Shown: positions 1 through 11,741 of the stretch, in pieces | Position numbering within the stretch: the stretch's first letter is position 1 | How the letters are laid out: every line of letters begins with the position of its first letter | Position numbers and translations under genes: made by a program | The notes under the pieces: model-generated | Databases searched by the model: none | What the model was told of the DNA's origin: nothing | Seen by the model: only the letters and a program-made list of their open reading frames with translations | Assembly (NCBI GenBank): GCA_030063045.1 | Contig: JAQSEB010000147.1 | Span: forward strand, 744,001-808,000 | Reading direction: 5' to 3' | Source: Pratylenchus scribneri | Taxonomy: Eukaryota; Nematoda; Chromadorea; Rhabditida; Pratylenchidae | DNA length: 64,000 nucleotides

Positions 1-283
1 CAATTTTTGTGAAAGTGGACGGAAAAGATCCACTTTTTAGAAAGTAAGTATGCAGAGCAATAAATAAAAAACACTAAAACTTTCACAAACTTTGTTAATG
101 TAATTTACTAATAAGTGCATTAGTATGCACTGAACGGGTAAGTTCTTCATAAAAGAAAACTTTCGGAAAGAAACTTTCCTCAAAAAGTATACACAAGGCC
201 CGAACTTAGTTTATGGATATAAAATAAATCCATTTTTATGTTTTATTTTGTCAGTTTTATTCAAATTTTCAATAGCAATTATT
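1..283. other. Non-coding stretch at window start
   Basis: AT-rich sequence downstream of the stop codon of the minus-strand secreted gene. I see no exon, repeat or signal that I can support here. Confidence 0.4.
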
Positions 284-1383
284 TCATTTACTTGTTCGAA
301 AACCCTCGCGCACATCCACCATCGATTGCAATTGTTCACTTGATCCTTCTTTTCCTTTTTTTACTTTGCTTTTGCCAGTTTCTTTCTTCTTTGGTGGGCT
401 CAAAGCAATTTTCAACAAATCGCACAAATACACGTCCTTTCTACCGTCGAACATCATATTATAGTCTTTGAATTTCCACATCTCTTTCTTGATCTCCTTT
501 GACGGGGCTTGCGCTTGCCAATGAATCATAAAGGCAATTTTGGCCATATTCTGGGGAAGCACCCGACCATTCGGGGTAAAAGAATATCTATGCAGATGCA
601 AATCATTATACCATATCCGAATTTTAAATTATAATCCTCGAAAAGTAACATTTGACTGGGTGAAATTTGAAAATTGATGAGCTCTGATATTCCAACGATA
701 AAAATTTAAAAAAAAATTTCTGATATTATTGGGGTGTCCCAACCTCTTTTAAAAATAAGGATTTAAAATCGTCCGTGCTCATTCTAAATTCGTATCTCGG
801 TTTATTTTCCATATTTTTGGTGAAAAAAGGTTTATTAATTTTTAAAATTTTTCCAATGTTAATCTTAATTATCTAAAAGTAATATAGTTTAAAAATGAAG
901 AATTTAATATAATTTAATAAATTGATTCGACCAACTTGAATCCATCGTAAATGTAAAATTTGAAGCGCATCTCATCATCATTGTCGGTAAAATCTAAAGC
1001 TCCTCTCTTCATTTCTAATTTTGTAAGCACCACCTCATTATTCTCATGATCAAATTTGAAATCTTCGAGGAACGCATTAAAATCCTAAATTTGGAGAAAA
1101 TTATATAAATTATTTCTTCCTTTTTTTTACTATAATTTTCAATTTAGGAACTTCTTCCCAATGGGCTCTTTCCTCGGCGCTCATATGTTTGTTCATCAGA
1201 GTCAAAAAATTTTCAATACAGGCCCCATTGGTCTTATCAAATTTGAAAAAAGCTGAAAGGAATGAAAAAAATTAGTGACGAAGTCATAAAAAAAAACAAA
1301 CCCTCCTTTATTCGCTCATCATCATTTTCTCCTATGACCACAAACGGAAACAATAATAATAATAGGCGGATGACCAATATCAT
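284..1383 (-). CDS. Small secreted protein of unknown family, 4 exons
   Basis: Exons on the minus strand are 1383-1302, 1252-1131, 1084-936 and 587-284, and all junctions agree in phase (1, 0, 2). The ATG at 1383 opens a typical signal peptide (MILVIRLLLLLFPFVVIG), followed by an acidic stretch. The mature protein is charged and contains blocks such as FFKFDKTNGACIENF and HWEEVPKLKI; the last exon ends in a Lys-rich tail. The predicted length is about 218 aa. If the donor at 935 (GTTGGT) is not used, exon 3 reads on to a TAA at 914-916 and gives a 124-aa protein. Intron acceptors are TTTCAG, TTTAG and GCATAG. No known domain was recognised. Exons 1-3 are well supported; the link to exon 4 rests on phase and on the good codon content of 284-587. 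Confidence 0.7.
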
Positions 1384-1508
1384 ATTAAGATTTTTTGGGA
1401 AATGTTTTCGTAAATTTCAACAAAAAAAACTTTATAAAAATTAGAAGGAATAAATATATTTTTTAAATAACATTTAATTTAGCTAATAAATTTAAGCCCA
1501 AAAAATGT

Positions 1509-1876
1509 GTTACGACTTTTGCGGAAGTGTCAATTGCGGACGAAATGATCTGGTGCCGATTATTGTATAGCTGTTATGCCATTGTTAATAGCATTTTATT
1601 GTGTATAAAATTAGCTACAAATTAACATAAAAAGCTTTGACCAATATTGAGTATTCAAAAAGTTATGGTCAAAAAAAGGCAAGAAACACTATTTTAATTA
1701 AAACTATTATGTTTTTTGGCCATAACTCGGTGAATACTCTACATAGATTAAAGTTTTTGATATCATTTTATAAATAATTTTATGGCTAATAAAATGCTAT
1801 ACACAATGATATAAAAGCTTTACCATAATCGGCATCATACTGTTTCATCCGCAATTGCGTTTTCGCCGATTTTCGT
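1509..1876. mobile_element. Foldback (inverted-repeat) element, family F1 copy 1
   Basis: The left arm starts near TTTTGCGGAAG...GCGGACGAAA and contains ATTTTATTGTGTATAAAATTAGC and GAGTATTCAAAAAGTTATGG. The reverse complement of the right arm (about 1715-1876) carries the same blocks in the same order. The two arms make up almost the whole element, so it is a MITE-like foldback with no coding capacity. Copies of this family lie at 36973-37160 (one arm) and 54826-55700. Confidence 0.75.
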
Positions 1877-2060
1877 ATTGCTCAAAAAAGTGAAATAGTT
1901 TAGGTTTAATTTTATTAACAATTTTTAAGTCTGAAAATCTTAGTCCTATTCATGAAAATAATAAAAAAAAGGCAAACTTATTCGAAAATTAGTAAAGGAA
2001 AAATTATGGCTTATTAGAAATATAAAATTGGGAAGAAAGAATACAAATAAATAGAGGCAA

Positions 2061-2352
2061 ATTCAATACAATAATGCTTGCTGGCCCAGAGAATGGGCGC
2101 TGGCGAATGCCGCTCGAGCGAAAATTGATGGAGATGAAGGAAATCATTTGACCATTCGTGGCCTTTTTACGGGTGATTTAGCAAAATATAGATTGTTGGG
2201 AAATGGGAAATGGCTAATTCAAGGCAATATGCTTTCTGGCCCAGAGAATGGGCGTTGCCGAATGCCGTTCGAGCGAAATTTGAAGGGGATTGAAGGAGGG
2301 AATGAGTTGGCCATCCATGGTGAATTTTACGCCTGATCTAGCAAATGTAGGT
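2061..2352 (+). repeat. Direct tandem duplication, unit about 150 bp
   Basis: Two neighbouring copies share the block CTGGCCCAGAGAATGGGCG and then GCCGAATGCCG.TCGAGCGAAA, each followed by a similar stretch ending GATTTAGCAAA or GATCTAGCAAA. The copies are diverged. A short open frame (2148-2336) runs through the second copy and is not convincing as a gene. Confidence 0.6.
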
Positions 2353-3493
2353 TGATTCTGATCATTCGAAACATTATTATCGATCTATCGAATTCTCCTC
2401 TGTATTGACTCTGAATCTGAATCGAACAATGTACTTTTTGTTGTTGTAAAAAAGTTTATTCATTATAAGTTAGTAGTTCTTAGCGTAGAATTTTACCGGC
2501 TGGCAACCCAGCCCATAGATAACCTCGTACTTGAAACCGGCTGGCAATATTGCCAGCCTAAACCTATGGAAGGGGTTGGCGGCTGGCCGTGCCTAAACCT
2601 ATGGAAGGGGTTGGCGGCTGGCAATTAAGCCCCAAGGGTAACCTCGAACTTTTTGGCCCCCCTCTTTCACATGGATAGCCCCTCACACCTGGCCCATAGA
2701 TAAAGTCAAACTTTAAAATTTAGAGCACATGGATTCATGAGGGATCTAACCAATTCCATAAAAGGCAAAAGAATAAAAATAAAAACGAATTCTTTAAAAG
2801 CCCAAAGGCAAAGTCAACCTTCCACAAAAGGAAGGGATATTGTCGAATTACAAAAAGGATAAAGCCAAAATCAAATAAAAAATCCTCGATAAAATTAATT
2901 AATTCATTTGACTAGAAATTAAAGAAAAAAAAGCGGCAAAGAGGAGGGCATTCCCTGCCTGACGAATTGTTTGTTCAATGGAAATGGGTCCATTTTCCCC
3001 CACAGAGGGGATTCTGTCCCATCAAAAGGAATTGCCGCAACATAGAAGATGATTGATTTGTCGATATTACGGTGTTCTTTTCAAAATAAAGAAAATTCCA
3101 AAAAGGAAAATAGAATATTTTAATGGAAAAAATTAAAATTGAAAAAGATTTTCAAAAATTCATATTTTTGTTTCATTCATTCTTCTTGAAAGAATACTTA
3201 TTTCTATTACAACTTTTAATGGAAAAAACATCCTAATTCATTTTCTTTTCAAAAATACATCTTCATAAAAGGTCAAAGTCCATCGGATGGACCCATCTTT
3301 CCCTCCCACATTAAGATGCATAATTCTTTCATTGAACGAGCAATAATGACCTCTTCTTCCAGACCCCCCATCCACTAACCAAAATTGATTTTCCTTAACT
3401 CCATTTTTTCATTTCCAAATACACATCTTTGTATTTAAATAATTCCATTTTTATATATATTTATTTTAATTTCCAGATTAAACCAAACGGAAA
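2353..3493. other. Gene-free stretch with short GGCTGGC repeats
   Basis: From about 2500 to 2640 the sequence repeats CCTAAACCTATGGAAGGGG followed by TTGGCGGCTGGC twice, with further CGGCTGGCAA motifs. The rest is AT-rich with no exon signal that I can support. Confidence 0.45.
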
Positions 3494-3596
3494 ATGGCCC
3501 TCATTTCAATATTTTATTCTTCTTCTCGAATTAATACTAATTATGGCCAATTCTATCAATTATATGGAATTTGTTGGATGGAAACACATAAATTAG
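3494..3596 (+). CDS. Possible first exon of the downstream unknown gene
   Basis: An ATG in a purine-rich context (GGAAAATGG) opens 34 codons that end at a GTAAAA donor in phase 1. The reading frame begins MALISIFYSSSRI. It could be a 5' exon of the gene at 4539-5026, but that exon has no acceptor that fits the phase, so the link is unproven. It may also be chance. Confidence 0.2.
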
Positions 3597-3952
3597 GTAA
3601 AATTACTACAAAATAATAATATTATTTAAATTTTAAATATTGAAAATATGAATCCTTAATTTATTCTATTTTATTCCATTATTATATTATTATTATTATT
3701 CCATTTTTCCCGAAACTCAACTATAATTTAAATCCCAACAGACGTTCACTGGAGAACAGAGGATTTGAGAATTTTGGGTCCCTCCTCATTTCTTTGTCAC
3801 AGAACCGCTAATCTCCTCTCGGATCATTTCCCTCAAATTTGGCCAAAACAAATCTCATTCTCCTAAATTTATCCTTTCCTACCAAATATTCTCCGATTCC
3901 ACTCATTTTTCCACTCAAAAACCCTAATGGGCTTAGGCTAATTTCACACAAT

Positions 3953-4480
3953 ACTCAATTTTGACTCAAATTTTCCGGATTCTCTTGATCGATTCCAACT
4001 CAAATAAAAACCCTAAAGCCTAAAAATATGATTCCCACTCATTTTGACTCAAATTTTCCGGATTCTTTTGATCGATTCCAACTCAAATAAAAACCCTAAA
4101 GCCTAAAAATATGATTCCCACTCATTTTGACTCAAATTTTCCGGATTCTTTTGATCAAGTCCATTTCAACTAAAAATCTTAAAGCCTAAAAATATGATTC
4201 CCACTCATTTTGACTCAAATTTTCCGGATTCTCTTGATCAAGTCCATTTCAACTAAAAATCTTAAAGCCTAAAAATATGATTCCCACTCATTTTGACTCA
4301 AATTTTCCGGATTCTCTTGATCGATTCCAACTCAAATAAAAACCCTAAAGCCTAAAATATGATTCCCACTCATTTTGACTCAAATTTTCCGGATTCTCTT
4401 AATCGATTCCAATTCAAATAAAAACCCTAAAGCCTAAAATGATGAATCCCACTCATTTTGACTCAATTTTTCGATAATTC
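3953..4480. repeat. 83-bp tandem repeat array, about 6.3 copies
   Basis: The block CTCATTTTGACTCAAATTTT recurs at 4038, 4121, 4204, 4287, 4369 and 4452, a spacing of 83 bp (82 once). Each unit contains TTCCGGATTCT, a GATCGATTCC or GATCAAGTCC variant, and an AACCCTAAAGCCTAAAA block. Two variant types alternate, which suggests amplification by unequal exchange. The array ends about 60 bp before the ATG of the next gene. Confidence 0.9.
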
Positions 4481-4538
4481 CCCTTCATTTTAACAGAAAA
4501 TCAATTCATTCTTCAACTAATATTCAAAATGATCACGG

Positions 4539-5026
4539 ATGAAATTATTGGAATATGTATCAGTGCGAGATGCACCTTATATCAAAAAACATGGAGCTGC
4601 CCCATCTTTTTTCTCCGACCCCTCCTTCATACCAAATGCGATTAGTCACGATCAATTTCAGAAAATTAATGATGTTGAAACGGAAAATACCGATGCTTGG
4701 ATGGAAGATGTTGAAATTGGCAATTTGGTTGTGAGTTTGAGAAAAGGGGATAAAATAAAAAGGGGATGAACTTTGATCTTAATAAAAAATGAATAAAATA
4801 GAAGCCATTTAACCAATTTAAATTAATATTTTATCATCTTAATTAATTTATTCCCAATTTCATTTAGCAATTCGGCAAAATTGAACCAAAGGGAATTCAA
4901 TTTGTGGATGGAGGTTATATGAAGGAAAATTTGACACCATTCGAATTGGATGGATTTGATGGGAACCCAAGGGCCAATGAATTGATGGAAGCTCGATTCA
5001 ATGCGCTTGTCAAAAAGGCAATGATG
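4539..5026 (+). CDS. Unknown gene, two exons visible (3' end not found)
   Basis: Exon 4539-4730 ends at a GTGAGT donor and exon 4868-5026 follows a TTTAG acceptor and ends at another GTGAGT donor; both are in phase 0. The ATG at 4539 was chosen because a TGA lies in frame just upstream. The 117 residues read like a real soluble protein, with motifs such as DAPYIKKHGAAPSFFSD and FVDGGYMKENLTPFELDGFD. There is no signal peptide and no domain that I recognise. The exons after 5026 could not be found, so the gene is either truncated or continues in short exons. A foldback element follows at 5296. Confidence 0.5.
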
Positions 5027-5295
5027 GTGAGTTTCTAAGGGAAAGGGATAAAATTTAATAATGAAATTAAAACTTTTCATTCAAATATTTTCTAAAATGT
5101 TCTATCTTTTAATCTCAATATAAATCCGCTCCCTACTGATGAGCATTTTATTCAAAAAATAATGAAAGCGTAGTTAGTGATGATTTTAATTCTTATATAT
5201 TGGTAAATCCTAAATCGGGACTTCCAAAATATTTCTTAATTTGAGTCCGATATGTCTGAAAATATCTATCAAATAAATAAAATATGACCATAGGA

Positions 5296-5546
5296 ATGTC
5301 ACTGTCGTCGCGAAAATTAAAATTCAGCAAAAATTGAAATTGGCACACTATTTTCATCAGAGAATCAGAGAAAGTTCGAATTTCGAAGAACTAAGTATAG
5401 GGTTAGGTTTAGGGGCTCGGCAGCATGGGATTAGGGGTAGGGGCTAGGGTCTAGGGTTAGGTTTGAACTCTGCTTCTTCAGCGAGATAATGTGTTAATTT
5501 CAATTTTCGCGGAATTTCAGTTTTCGCGCTAACATTAATAAATGAT
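5296..5546. mobile_element. Foldback element with GGGTTAGG-like core
   Basis: The left arm (AATGTCACTGTCGTCGCGAA, then AATTCAGCAAAAATTGAAATT) is repeated, inverted, at the right end (GCGCGAAAACTGAAATTCCG, then CGAAAATTGAAATT on the opposite strand). Between the arms lies a run of AGGGTTAGGTTTAGGGGC-like sequence at about 5398-5465. There is no coding capacity. Confidence 0.6.
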
Positions 5547-6122
5547 TAAAATTAAATAGTAAAAAAAATATAATAATATTCGCTAAATACACTTATACTT
5601 ATTTAATGGATTTAAATCAAAAGATCAATTTTCAATGCAAATGACAATTTTATCGATAGAATAAAATAGAAAAAATGGAAATAAATTTTTTAATAAAAAA
5701 TTATATTTTACTCAAATTTTTAGATAAATAATTTATGAAAAATTTAACCGAATAGATTTCCTAATAGTCAAATCGAGGAATAATTTTAACATTGAAGATG
5801 AGGACAGAATTAAAAATGGATATTTTTTTTGCTTTATATTTGTTGATGTATTGCATATACCATAATTTCTGCCAAATGTTTGTTTTTTGTTACTTTCTTT
5901 GCATGGATATTGGATATGGATGGATATTGGGTATTATCGGTATCTGTCGCCATATTTCCCCCCACCAAAATTGGTCATAACTCATAAGTTTCTAACCCTA
6001 AAATAGATTTTTTCATCATTTTACAATCAAAAATGAAAAATAAAATGATAATCGAAAAAAATTCAAATATGGCGATAGATAATCGATTAGTAACGGAAAA
6101 TGTTATATAATTTTTTATCGCT
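5547..6122. other. Gene-free AT-rich stretch
   Basis: This lies downstream of the predicted end of gene A. Two hydrophobic open frames on opposite strands (5792-5980 and 5975-6172) are low complexity and lack convincing splice sites or homologues in the window. I see nothing else. Confidence 0.35.
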
Positions 6123-9100
6123 TCATGGTTCCTGAGAAAAGGTAAATTTAAAATTATTTTTTTTAATATCATTCACCGTTAATTTTTTAACCACCCAATT
6201 CTTCAAACCGCTACCCTTCTCGGATTTGTTTTTTCTGCTGCTGTGAGTCTAAAATTAATTTTACATAAAAAATGAATATTTTTGCTCAATTTTTTCTAAG
6301 GTAAATTTAATATTTTATAAAAACATTATTTACCGTTAATTTTTTAATCACCCAATTCTTCAAACCACTACCACTACCCTTCTCGGATTTGTTTTTTTTG
6401 CTGTGATTCTAAAATTAATTTTACATAAAAATTGAATATTTTTGCTAAATTATTTTTTTCTACCTTTTTGTTCTCTTTTCCCGAGGCATTTTGATCATCA
6501 GTAATTTCAGTATTTTTTTCATCAGTAAACTAAATTATATTTTAAAAATTCTATAAAATAATTAATTTTATTACTTTTACTCTGCGCTTATTTTTCGGTG
6601 GCTGAACATTTTCGTCAATTAACGAAGAAGAAGAAGCCGAAGAGTAGGAGGAGTTATCCGATTCCATTACTGCCGTAATTTCTTTCTGAAAGAATAATAA
6701 ATTTTAATTAAGATATAATTTATTCATTTAATTCCATTTTTTAATAAATTATCTAAATATAGCTTAAGGATTTATTTGTCATCAATAAATGCACTCTAAA
6801 TTTTGTTGACAAAAATTTTTAAGCCTTATTCTTCCTTTAAATTACATTAATTATATATAAATTTTCCGGTGATTCCTTCGTCGAACATTTACAATTTTGC
6901 TTCATTTCCTCAATTTTGACCAACAAATGTTTCAAAAACCGTGTTCTAATTTGCTTTTGCACTTCCAATTTTTTCTTCATCCTCTTCTCATACTCATTAA
7001 TTTCATCCTTGTTAATCTTTTTTTCATATTTTTTCTTCCATTCATCAATCTTTTTATTCATTTTTGTTTTCAGTTCATCAATTATTTTACCAATTTCCAT
7101 CATTAAACCATTCTTATGCTTTTCCAATCGGGCACAAAATTGTTCTTTCTCTTCTTTAATCATTTTCCAAAGACAAAATCCGTCATCTAATAAATTATTT
7201 TTCCGATTGGCAGAATATTCTGACCATTCTTCTTCTTTGTTCAAATATTGATTTAAAATTATCCCATAATAGCTATTATCATATATAGAAGTTTTGTAAA
7301 GCTTTTTTCTAAAAAGGCCAATTTCTTCAGTTTTGCATTTAAATTTTTTTTTGTTATATTGCTCTATTTTCGATTCCAATTCAGGAAATTTGTTGTGCAG
7401 TTTCAATTCTAAATTTTCCAATTTGCTGAATTTTACTGAAAAAGCGAATACATTAACGATTTTGGTCGAGATTATGTCTGCCAGAATTTTGTAAGAAGGT
7501 GTTTCAAAAAATATTTTTGGAGAAAAATTCTCAGGAAAATTCTCAAAATATTGTTCAAAAATAATTTAAAAATATGAAAATTAAGGAAATATTCATCAAA
7601 ATATAGAAAATTTTCTTTTTCCATAGTTAAGAGAACACCGGGATCATTTGCCCAGAAACAGAAAAATGCGGTATCAAAAATAATTTCAATATATATATAT
7701 ATATATTTGTTTTTTTTTTTAATATTTCTCAAAATATTACACTTTTCCTTTATATTATTAAGATTTTGTTTTCTGCTCATTTGATCATACTATTCAAAAT
7801 ATTTGCATTTATTGACCATCTTGCCAAAATATTTCCTAATTTTGTGTGCCGGCTGGTCAGGCCATATAAAAATCGGCTATTTGAGAAACTCATCTCTAGA
7901 TTTAAATTATTGCCAATTCTAATACAATTGATCACTCAAAAAACTATAGCCTTTCTTCAATTTTACATATTTATTAGTTCTCACATTGTTCATATGCCAA
8001 CAGTCCAATTTCTCTTTCTTTTTCATATTCAGTCTCGCTTTCCCCATAACAATTTGAGTCATTTTGGGGTTGAGGTTGAATTGAGGTACCCGGTTCGAAT
8101 AATCGCTTCGTATTTTCCACCTTTCGCCCATTGACGACCTTCATCAACGAAATATATGCATCAAATTTCAGAGACTCAGCAATTTCAACACGCTCAAATT
8201 GTTCTTCGATTTCATCATCAATCCCATAAATTTTTTTCGGAGAGTCCATAATTTCAATTTCACTTCCAAATTGTTTTTCGATTTCTTCTATTGTATTCCC
8301 ATGAATCACTTCCTTTTTATAATGCTCAAAAATTTTGCCCATATCTTGACCGAAATGGATGGTCAAAAATGTTGAAAGGCCTAAGAAAATTAATATTTTA
8401 AAAACTTTGTAAATAGAATAAATAACCATCATAATTGCCGTCCAAATTCATTTTTGTCCATCGTTTCAATTGATTTTCTAAATATTTCTCTTTACCAGCC
8501 AATCCTGACATTATAAGCATTGTTTTGCGCATCTCATAAAATAGCCTGATAAAATATCAATTCAGAAGATAAATATAAATATATGAAGTAAAAAAATTTA
8601 TATAAGCATTTTTAACTGAAATTTAAAGCGGCTTATACGTGTTACGTGCCAAGTTTTTTGTAGTTTTTGAAAATTTTTGCCGTTTTTAGACCCGAATGCC
8701 ATGTTTTTGGGTTTTGGAGATTGCATCCCTGACAGTGAAACGTGAGTAAAAAGACTGTACTAGGGGACCTTAAAGCGCACTCCGCTTTGTCCTACCCGAC
8801 TGGTTTAAATTTAATAATGCTTTTAAATTAATTTATCCTTTATTCTGAGATAAGACCAAAACAATCTCTGGATTTTCAAAGAACTCAAAGACTATAAAAA
8901 AAATTTATTCGTCCACCAATTCTCCATTTAAATTATTTTCCATTTCTCTTATTTTTTACCATTCTCTCGTGCCCCTTGGCTCTTTCACATTGAAGTCGAA
9001 AAAAAGCTTGCTACAAAGTTTCTCAAATCTTTCACCGAATTCTATTGCCTTCGGCGATCCAAAATCGATTATTTCCAATAAATTATCAATTTTTTCAAAA

Positions 9101-11741
9101 AATTCGTCGTATTTATTGCTTGCTCCTGTTGTGCAAAATTGGCTCAGTATTTTGAACACCTGTGGAATTTTCATTTACAATATTTATTAATTTATTAGGA
9201 AATTATAATTTATACCTTGTTGATTTTTATATCAATAACTTGCTCATCATCATGAATCATTTGATCAGCTCGAAAAACCAATCTTGCCAAAAATGTATAG
9301 GCAAATTCTTTTGTAGATTCCTTTCTTGCTTGATCAGACAAATTCGTTAATAAATCAGTAAATTTTTCTTTCTTATAGTGCATAATAATCCGATGCAATT
9401 CCCATCTGGTTCGGCCTAATAGAATGTCGAATATCATTTCCAAGTTAATTTCTTTGGCTTTAATATAAAAGTATTATAAAAATAATTGAAAAAACAGCAT
9501 TTTTATGAAAATTAATATTGAAAAATTATATTATATATTTTTTTTTATAAATAATGAAGTATTTTATAATTCATATATAAACATTTTGAATGGAATTTAC
9601 CTCTCAAATATTTGTTTAATTTTCTTGCCAATGACAATTCCTTTTCAATAATCAACGATTCAAATAATGCAACTGATTTTTCATAATTTGGGGTTATTTT
9701 TTCCAGATTGGCTAAATGGCCATTTTTTGGGTGGAACACTGTGTTCAGACATTTGTTAAGATCTTTTTCCTAATGGAAAAAATTATTTTAATTTCTTATA
9801 TTTTGCACTATTTTGGGTTTGAAGCTTTCTAAATTCTAAGTGATATTTTAATTTAACCACAAAATCATTGAATTTACCAAAAATATTTTAAGCTATTTCT
9901 AAGTTAGGAGCTTACGGAAATTTAATAAAGTGTTGAAAGCTAGGCTTTTGGTGGTTTTCGGCAGGATAGATTATAAATAAAAGACTGATTAGTAGGGAAC
10001 GAATTTTTAGGTCTCAAAATCCCAAAATGGGTAATTTTTGACTTTTTGCATTTTTAACTTGGAATTTTCTTTCAAAAAAGTGCCAAATTAGGTAAAATAG
10101 ATCTAAAAAATTTAGTCAAAACATGAAATAAATATACAAAAATATCATTTATATAGTTTTCTTATCAAATCTGATGCATAAATCTAAAAATTCGCTCCCT
10201 GTTGCTGATTAGGCTAGCTGCCATATTCATATTTTCTGACCTCAAAAATATATCACCCTCAATTTTATTGGATTTGCAGAATTTCGATTAGATCTCGTAT
10301 AAGATTTAGTCGTGGAATTTCCCTAACCCTTACTTGCCGGTATCTAGCATTCAATTCTTCCAAAAAAAATAATTATAAATTCTTTACAGTATTTTCTGTA
10401 GGCACTTGTCGTTTTTGGCAATAGAAAAGAAATAATTCAGCACGTCGCCACTGTGATTCTGGCCCGAAAAATTGGGCCAAATAGTCCCATGTTTCGCGGC
10501 CAAATTTTTCGACAATTACTCCATTTACTATATTCTTAAGAATTTGCATTGTCGTTTCATCATTTTGATTTTCCGATTTGTCCGGATATTCCCGAATGCA
10601 TTTTGCTATTTCCGGGTTTTCATGTGTAAAATATTTTTGATTCTTGTGTTTTTCTTCCCCCTGATGGCCTGTTTATGGATAAAACGTTCATTCATTTTGT
10701 ATTATTTTCAAAATTTCAGAAAGGATAGTATTTAATTTGGCGAATAGAATATTGAAATTGGCGAATAGGATATTAGGTCTCATTTCCTTTTTAGGCCATA
10801 TAAGTTAGCCAATTCAACTTCTTTAAGATACCTTAGCCCCTAAACACATAGCCCCTAATCCCATGCCTGGCAGGGATGCCATCTCCAAAACACAAAAATG
10901 TGGCATTTCCTCAAAAAATTCGGAAAAATACGGCAAAAATACGGCAAAAATTTTTAAAAATACGGCAAATATATGGCATGCTTGAAAACTTGTTAAAATG
11001 CAATATAAATTGTTTTTAAAATAAGTTTTTTTATATATCTAACTTGTGATAAGCAATTTAGGCTGTGAAATAAAGATGGCTTAAGTTTTAAAAATCACAC
11101 ATTTAATTCAAAAATGGCTTGTTTGGGCAAAATTTTAGTCAGAAATAGCCGCGCAGCGAAAAATTTAGCGAATTTTATTAACTTAGTATGATTTGTGAAA
11201 CTACGGCAAAAATACGGCAGAACTATCAAAAATACGGCAAATGCCGTATTTATGTGGTATTATGGCATCCCTGATGCCTGTCCCTAAACCTAACCCTAGC
11301 CCTAAACCCCTAGTTATATTCAAGTTATAAACCAAAAATAGAAAATCCCATTTGCGCCAATTTAAATACTCTATTTGCCATTTTGAATAATTTATTTGCC
11401 AAATTAAATATTTTCCATTTCGGAAATAGTTCAATTAAAAAGTTTTTAATTTAAAAATTTAAAATTTATGAAAAATAATTATTTACTTTTTTCCTTTAAT
11501 ATAGTTCCCTTGATAATTAGAAATAAATTAATAAATTGATTTTTGGCCTATTTTACTGATCTCACAATTCATCAAAAACCAAATCAAATGTTATTATGTA
11601 ATTCTCAATTTGGGATGATCCTCAAATATAATAAAAATATTTACCTTGAATTTGTTTAGAATTCAGACCAAAAATGACAAATAATATGAGTAGATAAAAT
11701 CGCAGCATTTTTGTTTTTCGCTTCTCCTTTGTTATTTTCAT
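6123..11741 (-). CDS. Gene A: secreted protein of about 808 aa, paralogue of gene B
   Basis: Thirteen minus-strand exons keep phase throughout: 11741-11645, 10668-10388, 9769-9601, 9457-9216, 9159-8960, 8545-8427, 8380-7985, 7435-6846, 6685-6575, 6529-6464, 6408-6334, 6248-6177 and 6131-6123. The first exon carries a hydrophobic signal sequence (FYLLILFVIFGLNS), perhaps starting at the second Met at 11708. Conserved blocks shared with gene B include HETTMQIL-like, GHLANLEKITPNYEKS, MIFDILLGRTRWEL, LLEIIDFGSP, FDAYISLMKVVNGR and IRTRFL.HL. Exon 8 (residues about 500-700) is rich in Lys/Glu and looks coiled-coil. The last exons are short, Ser/Lys-rich and 0-0 in phase. The function is unknown; secretion is inferred. 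The final 9-nt exon (Glu-Pro-stop) is the weakest part. Confidence 0.72.
6140..6450 (-). repeat. Tandem duplication of one exon with its introns in gene A
   Basis: Two units of about 155 bp, near 6140-6295 and 6297-6450, are close copies. Each contains one 0-0 exon (6177-6248 and 6334-6408) that encodes KNKSEKGSG.LKNWV.KKLT. The duplication adds about 25 residues without shifting the frame. Confidence 0.8.
8628..8731 (-). mobile_element. Fragment of a hAT-like element in an intron of gene A
   Basis: Read on the minus strand the segment starts CAGGGATGCAATCTCCAAAA and resembles the start of the complete element at 10871 (CAGGGATGCCATCTCCAAAA), with a matching ACGGCAAAAATTTT block. The other end was not found, so it is truncated. 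It lies between exons 5 and 6 of gene A. Confidence 0.55.
10871..11273. mobile_element. hAT-like non-autonomous element, 403 bp
   Basis: The ends are CAGGGATGCCAT and ATGGCATCCCTG, perfect inverted repeats with the CAGGG start typical of hAT transposons. The flanks ATGCCTGG (10863-10870) and ATGCCTGT (11274-11281) form an 8-bp target duplication with one mismatch. The inside repeats AATACGGCAAA many times. It sits in intron 1 of gene A. Confidence 0.85.

Noticed and set aside
5792..6172. Hydrophobic small frames on both strands
   Set aside because: AT-rich low complexity; no exon signals that fit, no counterpart in gene B.
7766..8134. Plus-strand frame opposite gene A
   Set aside because: Antisense shadow of exon 7, whose minus-strand reading has a clear paralogue in gene B.
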